The notes under the pieces: model-generated
The model's input: the letters and a program-made list of their open reading frames with translations, nothing else
Told to the model about the DNA's origin: nothing
Database searches by the model: none
Source of the DNA: Pedosphaera sp.
GTDB taxonomy: Bacteria; Verrucomicrobiota; Verrucomicrobiia; Limisphaerales; UBA9464
DNA length: 7,206 nt
Assembly: GCA_009695405.1 (NCBI GenBank)
Contig: SIAZ01000185.1
Coordinates: 1-7,206 of the forward strand
Direction of reading: 5' to 3'
In this document: piece by piece, positions 1 through 4,924 of the stretch
Numbering within the stretch: the first letter of the stretch is position 1
How the letters are laid out: every line of letters begins with the position of its first letter
Program-made: the position numbers and the translations under genes

Positions 1-155
1 CAGACGGTCACGCAGAAATCAAACGTTGGATGGATCGGCGAACCGTGCCGCCGATTTTCAAAGGTGTCTCACTCTTCAACTCTCAGGAATTTACTCCCTC
101 GCCGAGGAATCCCGATATTGGTTGGCTGCAAGAAAGATCGACTCGAAAAAAGTGA
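1..155 (+). CDS. C-terminal end of a type II secretion-like pseudopilin (H-X9-DG family), partial
   Basis: The frame starting at base 3 is open from the window edge to TGA at 153-155 and encodes 50 residues. The peptide begins DGHAEIKRW, continues through a proline-rich stretch (TVPPIFKG, then SPRNPDIGWLQ), and ends in the basic tail RSTRKK. From family knowledge, DGH-x-E-x-x-x-W followed by a PSPNNPD-like segment and a WLQ...TRK end is how many verrucomicrobial prepilin-like proteins with the H-X9-DG domain finish. The window therefore opens at the DG of that motif. The missing N-terminus should carry the FTLIE methylation signal and a membrane helix. The product would be an exported pseudopilin-like protein of unknown cargo role. 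Identification rests only on the tail. The overlapping frame 64-357 shows no such features. Confidence 0.72.
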   Translation, partial: DGHAEIKRWMDRRTVPPIFKGVSLFNSQEFTPSPRNPDIGWLQERSTRKK

Positions 156-208
156 GCTTGGATTTTGCCGTATTCAAAAGTTAGACTCGTACTTTCCTCT
201 TCACCTGA

Positions 209-237
209 TTGAGGGTGGAATGCGAAACTGTTATAAA
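209..237 (+). promoter_or_regulatory. Candidate sigma70-type promoter for the small-membrane-protein/epimerase unit
   Basis: TTGAGG at 209-214 matches four of six bases of the -35 consensus. After a 17-base spacer, TATAAA at 232-237 matches five of six bases of the -10 consensus. Transcription would begin near 244. It lies 54 bases after the stop of the upstream pseudopilin, in a stretch with no convincing gene, and points toward the 527-2189 gene cluster. The untranslated leader would be almost 300 bases long. Seen by eye only; promoter-like matches arise by chance. Confidence 0.4.
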
Positions 238-291
238 ACGGTTCTAGGGGTCTCCGAGCGACTTGACGATCTACGCGAGCCAATTGCAGGA

Positions 292-332
292 CTCCGGCCA
301 GACCAAGTTCTTTGGGCTCTGGCAACGGGGAG
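292..332 (+). promoter_or_regulatory. Strong imperfect hairpin in the leader region (possible structured RNA)
   Basis: Three stacked helices can form: CTCC (292-295) with GGAG (329-332), CCAGA (298-302) with TCTGG (318-322), and CCAAG (303-307) with TTTGG (311-315, one G-T pair). The loop is TTC. That is 14 pairs interrupted by a GG/CAACGG internal loop and a GC bulge. An outer pairing GTCTC (250-254) with GAGAC (335-339) could close a larger domain. No T-run follows, so it is not a standard terminator. It sits just downstream of the candidate promoter. The rest of the gene-free stretch 156-526 shows nothing else that can be supported. It matches no riboswitch class I can recognise. Confidence 0.3.
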
Positions 333-526
333 GCGAGACAGCGGGCTGAGACGATGAAGAATTAGGGTGCGTTTTTATAGAGAGACCTTCCTTAAACTTC
401 GTCCTCGGAGGCGGCTACATCTCATGCCATCAATCAATTATTGTTCTGATTCAGTTCCGAAATCCGACTTCGACTTCGGAAGACTCATCGAGGAAAGGCT
501 TGGATTGGTCTTCCTCCTATCTAAGA

Positions 527-670
527 TTGAGCTCGTTGAAGCCAACCTATATCAAGCCACTTCTATTCGCTCAGGGAGTGGCTTCTCTCATTCTAAGTGC
601 TTCTGCGTCTTTTGGGTTTTCCAAACGCGCGAGGCCAACCGACTTGGAGCTATCAGTAATTCTCAGGTGA
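527..670 (+). CDS. Small hydrophobic (single-pass membrane) peptide, probable N-terminal half of a split gene
   Basis: This frame is open without a stop from about 350 to TGA at 668-670. Its end encodes a basic N-terminus (KPTYIK), a 20-residue hydrophobic run (PLLFAQGVASLILSASASFG), and a basic exit (SKRARP), which is the layout of one membrane-spanning segment. There is no ATG in the frame. TTG at 527 (47 residues) or TTG at 536 (44 residues) is the likely start, and neither has a clear ribosome binding site. The TGA overlaps the ATG of the next reading frame as TGATG, so the two could be translationally coupled. Alternatively the two halves are one gene broken by a single missing base, because the joined product matches the layout of the 116-residue protein at 856-1206. 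I do not recognise the family. Confidence 0.4.
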   Translation: MSSLKPTYIKPLLFAQGVASLILSASASFGFSKRARPTDLELSVILR

Positions 671-852
671 TGGAAATGGGCCAAATGCGTCAAGGTTTTA
701 TGGCTCTATTGCAGGATTCAGCTCAGTATTCAGAGAAAAATCTGGCAATGCGATCGCTTCTGGAACGGATGGGTTTCCGAATCAATAGTGCCGCTACAGC
801 CCAAAAAACTACCCCAAGCACACCTCCACCTTCTAACCCAGTTCGGCGTTAA
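670..852 (+). CDS. Small helical hypothetical protein (60 aa), probable C-terminal half of a split gene
   Basis: From ATG 670 the product is 60 residues: a methionine- and glutamine-rich helical stretch (residues 1-20), the segment EKNLAMRSLLERMGF (22-36), and a threonine/proline-rich tail ending NPVRR. This frame also stays open upstream to a GTG at 367, but that extension looks unlike protein (random Cys, Arg and Phe), whereas the +1 frame there encodes a plausible membrane helix. The segment at 22-36 aligns by eye with LKAPDYAQILNKYGL of the downstream protein, sharing the K, LL/IL, E/N, R/K and G-F/L positions. The stop is three bases before the next ATG. Function is unknown; it may be the cytoplasmic or periplasmic domain of an anchored protein whose anchor is encoded at 527-670. 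Confidence 0.5.
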   Translation: MEMGQMRQGFMALLQDSAQYSEKNLAMRSLLERMGFRINSAATAQKTTPSTPPPSNPVRR

Positions 853-855
853 TCT

Positions 856-1206
856 ATGAACCCTTTAGATCAATCTGATTCCAATAGCTCCCAACTTCAA
901 ACATTGAGTGCGGAAGTCGACTCACTGCGTACCTTTTTTGTCCTGCTCTTGGCTTTGACTCTTCTTGTCACTGGAAGTCTCAGCTTTTTCCTTTTTCGAC
1001 AAACAAGCCTCTTATCTCGGCAAATTGTGTCGAACAAGATATCCATTGCACAAATGGATGATGAGCGGATAAAGCTCCTTAATGCTTTAAACGAACTCAA
1101 GGCGTTCGGGCTAAAGGCACCGGATTATGCCCAGATCCTAAATAAGTATGGTTTGAAACCGGAACCCCTGCCGAGTGGCGCAGTCGCCACGCCCTTAAAG
1201 AAGTGA
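856..1206 (+). CDS. Single-pass membrane hypothetical protein with coiled-coil-like segment (116 aa)
   Basis: The protein has a polar N-terminus of about 25 residues, one strongly hydrophobic helix at about 26-47 (FFVLLLALTLLVTGSLSFFL), and a helical, heptad-like region at about 49-84. Then come the conserved-looking block LKAPDYAQILNKYGL (86-100) and a Pro/Ala-rich tail ending LKK. The positive-inside rule gives no clear answer, but one anchor with a long C-terminal domain is likely. It starts three bases after the stop of the 670-852 frame. Its TGA overlaps the GTG of the epimerase gene (GTGA at 1203-1206), so it is probably co-translated with that enzyme. The block at 86-100 resembles residues 22-36 of the preceding protein, suggesting a related pair. 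I recognise no family; a link with sugar-nucleotide or polysaccharide assembly is inferred only from the neighbour. Confidence 0.8.
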   Translation: MNPLDQSDSNSSQLQTLSAEVDSLRTFFVLLLALTLLVTGSLSFFLFRQTSLLSRQIVSNKISIAQMDDERIKLLNALNELKAFGLKAPDYAQILNKYGLKPEPLPSGAVATPLKK

Positions 1207-2189
1207 CCCCTCCGGAAAGATTGTTAACACGAGACGCGAGTTCTCAACCTGTGGTGGTCACTGGTGGTGCTGGTTTTATTGGATCACATCTGGTTGATAG
1301 ACTCCTTGCCGAGGGTGAATCAGTGATCGCCATAGATGATCTTTCTACTGGGGCTCGATCTAATCTGAACTTAGCTTTGTCGAATCCTCGTTTTCGATTC
1401 ATCGAATCTAAGATCTCGGAGGTTGCAGATCTCACCTCGCTAATCTCTGCTTCGAGTTACGTTTTTCATTTGGCCGCTGCGGTTGGAGTCGAAAAGGTAA
1501 TGGGATCCCCGCTTCAGACCCTTCAAACTAATCTCGGCGAAACTGAACTTCTCTTTGAATCTGCGGTTCAGGGGAGCACGCCCATTCTTTTGACGTCGAC
1601 GTCGGAAGTTTATGGCAAGAACTCTAAGCCTGTGTTCTCAGAGGCCGATGATCTTCAAATAGGACCATCGACGCTCTGTCGTTGGAGTTACGCTTGTTCC
1701 AAGCTGATGGATGAATTTCTTGCTATGGCCTTCCATCGGGAACGAGGAATTCCGGTGACCGTCGTTCGCTTATTTAACACGGTAGGCCTCAGACAATCTG
1801 CCTCGTACGGCATGGTAATTCCTCGGTTTATGAGGTCAGCACGCGCTGGGTTACCTGTACGAGTCTATGGAGACGGACAGCAGAGTCGATGTTTCTGTCA
1901 TCGTGCTGATACTGTGGAAGCGTTAATCCGTTTGAGGCATACTAAAGCGGCGCTGGGGCGAGTGATCAATGTCGGCAACGACCAACCGATCACGATGCAA
2001 AGGCTAGCTGAGAAAATTGTCGAACGACTGGGCTCTTCTAGTGTCATTGAGCAAATTCCTTACTCCGAAGTTTTTGGCCCTGGCTACGAAGATATGCGTC
2101 ATCGTCAACCGAGCCTAACCCTTTTAGAAGAACTCACTGGGTTTCGGCCGCAACGATCTCTGGACGAAATTATTAATGACCTGATTTAG
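1203..2189 (+). CDS. NAD-dependent sugar-nucleotide epimerase/dehydratase (extended SDR)
   Basis: This is a cytoplasmic extended short-chain dehydrogenase/reductase of 328 residues, the usual length. The NAD-binding glycine motif TGGAGFIG is at residues 20-27, with acidic D45 at the end of the second strand to hold the adenosine ribose. HLAAAVGV follows at 89-96, the catalytic Ser/Thr region TSTSEVYG at 131-138, and the active-site pair Y163/K167 in SYACSK. The later stretch RLFNTVGLRQ, then YGMVIPRF and VYGDGQQSRCFCH, is typical of UDP-sugar epimerases and UDP-glucuronate decarboxylase-like enzymes. The exact nucleotide sugar cannot be read from the sequence. The GTG start is chosen because it overlaps the upstream stop (GTGA) and leaves a 16-residue lead before the first strand. 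It is the last gene of the + strand unit and probably feeds surface polysaccharide or glycan synthesis (inference). Confidence 0.92.
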   Translation: MTPPERLLTRDASSQPVVVTGGAGFIGSHLVDRLLAEGESVIAIDDLSTGARSNLNLALSNPRFRFIESKISEVADLTSLISASSYVFHLAAAVGVEKVMGSPLQTLQTNLGETELLFESAVQGSTPILLTSTSEVYGKNSKPVFSEADDLQIGPSTLCRWSYACSKLMDEFLAMAFHRERGIPVTVVRLFNTVGLRQSASYGMVIPRFMRSARAGLPVRVYGDGQQSRCFCHRADTVEALIRLRHTKAALGRVINVGNDQPITMQRLAEKIVERLGSSSVIEQIPYSEVFGPGYEDMRHRQPSLTLLEELTGFRPQRSLDEIINDLI

Positions 2190-2195
2190 GAGGTT

Positions 2196-2240
2196 ACCGG
2201 TGCGAGTCCGCGACTTCAGTTCCAAGAGTGGTTCACCGGT
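2196..2240. repeat. Inverted repeat ACCGGTG / CACCGGT downstream of the epimerase gene
   Basis: ACCGGTG at 2196-2202 is the exact reverse complement of CACCGGT at 2234-2240. The loop is 31 bases and itself contains a small AGTC-CGC-GACT hairpin. It begins six bases after the epimerase stop. No T-run follows, so it is a poor intrinsic terminator; it could stabilise the 3' end of the message or be chance. Confidence 0.3.
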
Positions 2241-2249
2241 GGGAAGTGA

Positions 2250-2284
2250 GTAGAAACAAAAAGGGCATCCCGAAGGATCCCCTT
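2250..2284 (-). terminator. Rho-independent terminator of the pseudopilin gene
   Basis: Read on the - strand, a hairpin forms from the arms AAGGGGATCC and GGATGCCCTT around a 4-base TTCG loop. It has nine pairs and one C-C or G-G-type mismatch, depending on strand (+ strand coordinates 2261-2284). A T-rich tail (TTTGTTTCTA, 2260-2251) follows directly. It starts about 20 bases beyond the stop codon of the - strand pseudopilin, as expected. On the + strand the hairpin is followed by AAAAAT, so it should not act efficiently for the epimerase unit. Confidence 0.75.
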
Positions 2285-2304
2285 AAAAATCTGCCAGAGT
2301 CTAA

Positions 2305-3060
2305 TTACTCTCCCGGCATGTAGAAGGACTGGTCGCCGGAGGCGTTGGCAGCGTCACGGAGTGCGTCACGAAGACGACCAGAAGAGACCTGTTGTACGGA
2401 TCCGTCACCGAGCAGAATATTGCCAGCGGTCTGATGGATCGAAGTCGAATAAGCGAACTTGTTCAAGTTAGCTGTTGTGTTGGCGAGTGCGGAGGTGAGA
2501 ACTATCACAACCTTGTGGACCTTAGAGAGATCGGACGGGGTGGCGTTCGAGTTGATGATATTACGGTCACCCCCCAAAATGCTCTGGGGTTGTTCTTCAG
2601 TCGCATTAATGCCTAGGAAATAGCTAGGCACTTTGCCCTTGTTGGCGAGAGTGAGTCTGACAACACCGAGCCAAGTGTTTGTGGCTGGCAGCGTGCGAGT
2701 ATCGCTGGGGCAGACCACAATCTTCGGTGTGCTCAATTCATTCGAAACTGTGGCATAAACATCCGCGAGGGTGTTTGTCAGAACCGGAAGCCCACCGGCA
2801 GCAGAAGCCGCAGGAATGGTGATACCACCGCTGCTGGGATCAACTTGCCACGGATACTGGCCATTGAAATCAACAGCGAAAACCCGAAGACCAATTCCGA
2901 TTTGCTTCAGGTTGTTAACGCAGGCAATCCGGTTTGCACGGGATTTTGCTTTTGCGAGGGCAGGCAGGAGCATGCCAGCAAGAATCGCTATAATAGCGAT
3001 GACGACCAAGAGTTCAATCAGCGTGAAAGCGCCGATACGATTTTTGCGGAGACGATTCAT
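2305..3060 (-). CDS. Prepilin-type pseudopilin with H-X9-DG domain
   Basis: This 251-residue secreted or membrane-anchored protein has a type IV prepilin signal. A short basic leader (MNRLRKNRIGA) is followed by FTLIELLVVIAIIAILAGMLLPALAKAK, split here as leader then helix: cleavage is expected after A11, F12 becomes the methylated residue, and E16 is the conserved Glu at +5. The helix runs to about residue 35, followed by the SRANRIACVNNLKQIG segment usual in this family. Near the C-terminus H209, nine residues, then D219-G220 form the H-X9-DG motif seen in planctomycetal and verrucomicrobial pseudopilins. Such proteins are substrates of prepilin peptidase and are thought to belong to type II-secretion-like machines, often in many paralogues. 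There is no obvious Shine-Dalgarno sequence before the ATG, only an A-run. It is transcribed alone, opposite its neighbours, and has its own terminator. Confidence 0.93.
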   Translation of the reverse strand: MNRLRKNRIGAFTLIELLVVIAIIAILAGMLLPALAKAKSRANRIACVNNLKQIGIGLRVFAVDFNGQYPWQVDPSSGGITIPAASAAGGLPVLTNTLADVYATVSNELSTPKIVVCPSDTRTLPATNTWLGVVRLTLANKGKVPSYFLGINATEEQPQSILGGDRNIINSNATPSDLSKVHKVVIVLTSALANTTANLNKFAYSTSIHQTAGNILLGDGSVQQVSSGRLRDALRDAANASGDQSFYMPGE

Positions 3061-3096
3061 TTTTTTTGTAATTGATACGAGATTGCGGTGGACGAG

Positions 3097-3124
3097 ACGC
3101 TAGAGATGCAAACAAAGGTGTCAA
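3097..3124 (-). promoter_or_regulatory. Candidate promoter of the pseudopilin gene
   Basis: On the - strand a perfect TTGACA (3124-3119) is followed after 16 bases by TAGCGT (3102-3097), a poor -10 that matches three of six bases. The start of transcription would fall about 30 bases upstream of the pseudopilin ATG. The -35 is convincing; the -10 is not. Confidence 0.35.
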
Positions 3125-3229
3125 CGCCTTTCATCAAGAAGTCGCTAGAACTTTAACATACACCTTATATCGATCGCCCGCTAATCGTACCACTCAGACT
3201 GATCAAAGACATTCTTCTCCCTTCAAAAC

Positions 3230-3239
3230 CAAACGTTTG
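3230..3239. promoter_or_regulatory. Perfect palindrome CAAACGTTTG, possible operator of the SDR gene
   Basis: A ten-base perfect palindrome with a central CG lies 18 bases before the SDR start codon. LacI/GalR-family regulators commonly bind palindromes of the AAACGTTT type, and sugar-acid genes are frequent targets. A repressor here would block expression of the SDR-fdhD-recombinase unit. No LacI-type gene is in the window. A palindrome this short has an appreciable chance of occurring at random in a 197-base spacer. Confidence 0.3.
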
Positions 3240-3257
3240 ATAGCCTTTTTCAACTTT

Positions 3258-4064
3258 ATGAACCTCTTTGATTTATCGGGAGACGTCGCCGTTGTGATTG
3301 GTGCAACCGGAGTGCTGGGCGGGGCAATGGCTCAAGCCCTTGCGGCGGCCGGTGCTGCTGTGGCTGTCGTCGGCCGCAATAGTGAACGGGGCGAAGACTG
3401 CGTCCAAAAACTGAAGGCTTTCGGGGCCAAATCGGCTTTTTTTAGGGCGGATGCCCTGCAACGTGATGATCTTGTTCGGATCGAATCTGATATTACTAAA
3501 AACCTCGGTGCCCCCTCCATTTTGGTCAATGCGGCGGGAGGTAATGACCCCAAGGCAACCGTCACCGCAGATCTTAAATTTGAACAGATCACTCTCGAAG
3601 CTTGGAGGGGCAACTTTGACCTCAATCTAGTCGGAGGGGTGCTGCTTCCTTGCCAGGTTTTTGGCCCGGGATTTTGTGCTCGGGGTCGCGGATCAGTCAT
3701 TAATGTCGCCAGTGTTTCCGCACATATTCCTTTGTCACGCGTGGTCAGTTACTCTGCCTCGAAAGCGGCTGTTCTCAGCTTGACCCAGTTTCTCTCACGT
3801 GAATGGGCAACCCAAGGTGTCCGAGTTAATTCGATTACCCCAGGATTCTTTCCGGCAGAACAGAATCGCCGCCTCCTATTTGAGGAGGATGGAACACCCA
3901 CTCCTCGAGCGAAATTAATTCTTGGCCACACGCCTATGGGGCGTTTCGGCCATGCCGACGAACTGGCAGGGGCGACCGTTTTTCTCGCCAGTTCGAAAGC
4001 CGCCGGATTTGTCACCGGAACCGATATTCGCGTTGATGGAGGATTTCTCTCCCAGACAATCTAG
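3258..4064 (+). CDS. SDR-family oxidoreductase, D-mannonate oxidoreductase (fructuronate reductase) type
   Basis: This is a classical cytoplasmic SDR of 268 residues starting MNLFDLSGDVAVV. The nucleotide-binding motif GATGVLGG is at residues 15-22, R40 lies after the second strand (compatible with NADP(H)), D65 with A66 bind adenine, and NAAGG is at 91-95. The catalytic set is N123, S152, Y165 and K169 with normal spacing. The C-terminal stretch PGFFPAEQNRRLL, then an EDG turn and HTPMGRFG, is characteristic of the SDR subgroup annotated as D-mannonate oxidoreductase. That enzyme reduces D-fructuronate to D-mannonate in hexuronate catabolism. The ATG at 3258 is chosen because the open frame upstream (to 3072) has no SDR-like residues and runs into the divergent promoter region. 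It is followed 14 bases later by fdhD, probably in one transcript. The substrate is inferred from family resemblance. Confidence 0.88.
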   Translation: MNLFDLSGDVAVVIGATGVLGGAMAQALAAAGAAVAVVGRNSERGEDCVQKLKAFGAKSAFFRADALQRDDLVRIESDITKNLGAPSILVNAAGGNDPKATVTADLKFEQITLEAWRGNFDLNLVGGVLLPCQVFGPGFCARGRGSVINVASVSAHIPLSRVVSYSASKAAVLSLTQFLSREWATQGVRVNSITPGFFPAEQNRRLLFEEDGTPTPRAKLILGHTPMGRFGHADELAGATVFLASSKAAGFVTGTDIRVDGGFLSQTI

Positions 4065-4078
4065 TCTATTCTTGCACC

Positions 4079-4924
4079 ATGAAAACGAGCGCCGCTCCGA
4101 GTCCTCTGGTCGCGGTCCGACGCTGGACGGGGCGGTCACTTGCCGCTCCAAAGCCCGATGCGGTCGCCATTGAAGAACCGCTAGAACTGCGAATTGAAAC
4201 CCGCCCCATCGCGGTGATTATGCGGACCCCAGGTCACGACGATGAACTGGCCGCAGGATTTCTAGTCAGCGAAGGACTGCTCAAGCACAAAGAACAAATA
4301 CTCGCTCTGCGGCCTTATCCAAGAAATGCTGAGGGAAATGTACTCGATGTGCATCTTGCAGAGGGGGTGGTATGTGATATCGCAGCGCTCACTCGGCACG
4401 TATTTGCCTCGTCCAGTTGCGGTGTTTGCGGGCGGGCGACTTTGGCGGCCGTACGGCGGCGATTTCCCCGCGTCCAAGATTCAATCCGAATCGATCCTCA
4501 AGTGATAATTCGGCTTCCAGATCAATTGCGAGCCGGTCAAAAAGCTTTTGATGCAACCGGAGGCCTTCATGCGGTTGGGCTTTTCAGTGCGACAGGTGAA
4601 CTCCTCTGTCTTCGCGAAGATGTGGGCCGCCACAACGCGGTGGATAAAGTCATTGGACGGTTATTTTTGGACGGCGGCCTCCCACTTCAGAAGATGATCT
4701 TGATGGTGAGCGGGCGAGTCTCATTTGAAATTGTCGAAAAAGCACTAGCTAGCGGGGTTCCGGTTATCGCCGCAGTATCGGCCCCTACCGGACTAGCGAT
4801 CGCCTTGGCGCGTCGCTCTGGGATAACGCTGATCGGTTTTCTTCGTGATGGACGTTTTAATGTGTACTGCGGTGCAAAACGTTTTCGAGCGACGTCTCCC
4901 AGCAAAAGGATTCCTAGTGAATAA
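4079..4924 (+). CDS. fdhD: Formate dehydrogenase accessory sulfurtransferase FdhD
   Basis: This cytoplasmic protein is 281 residues long, the usual length for FdhD. From family knowledge, FdhD passes sulfur from the cysteine desulfurase IscS to the molybdenum cofactor (bis-MGD) so that formate dehydrogenase becomes active. Visible family marks in order are EEPLELRIE (32-40), TPGHDDELAAGFLVSEGL (50-67), the sulfur-carrying CxxC in SSSCGVCGR (C114, C117), FDATGGLHAVGLF, REDVGRHNAVDKVIG, SGRVSFEIVEKAL and SAPTGLAIALA. All key parts are present, so it should be functional. It lies 14 bases after the SDR stop and overlaps the recombinase start by eight bases. No formate dehydrogenase gene is in the window, so its partner must be elsewhere. 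Confidence 0.96.
   Translation: MKTSAAPSPLVAVRRWTGRSLAAPKPDAVAIEEPLELRIETRPIAVIMRTPGHDDELAAGFLVSEGLLKHKEQILALRPYPRNAEGNVLDVHLAEGVVCDIAALTRHVFASSSCGVCGRATLAAVRRRFPRVQDSIRIDPQVIIRLPDQLRAGQKAFDATGGLHAVGLFSATGELLCLREDVGRHNAVDKVIGRLFLDGGLPLQKMILMVSGRVSFEIVEKALASGVPVIAAVSAPTGLAIALARRSGITLIGFLRDGRFNVYCGAKRFRATSPSKRIPSE

Noticed and set aside
64..357. 97-residue open frame on the + strand
   Set aside because: It overlaps the recognisable pseudopilin tail in another frame and crosses the promoter and hairpin. Its composition shows no domain or membrane feature, and it has no ribosome binding site.
367..669. N-terminal extension (GTG start) of the 670-852 protein
   Set aside because: The residues look like random translation, while the +1 frame over 527-670 gives a coherent membrane segment. 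The long frame is probably open by chance.
2392..3103. Several + strand open frames over the pseudopilin gene
   Set aside because: They are shadows of the clearly identified - strand pseudopilin and show no recognisable protein features.
3151..3178. dif-like sequence: TTTAACATA followed by TTAT
   Set aside because: One arm matches nine contiguous bases of the E. coli dif XerD arm, but the second arm aligns poorly at the required 6-base spacing. With better arm alignment the spacer would be only about 3 bases. It is probably chance in an AT-rich spacer.
3072..3257. 62-residue N-terminal extension of the SDR
   Set aside because: Classical SDRs begin a few residues before the first strand, as from ATG 3258. 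The extension would cover the divergent promoter region and the palindrome.
4845..4916. 24-residue extension of the recombinase from ATG 4845
   Set aside because: It would overlap fdhD by 80 bases. GTG 4917 has a properly spaced AAAGGA and gives a normal Xer N-terminus.
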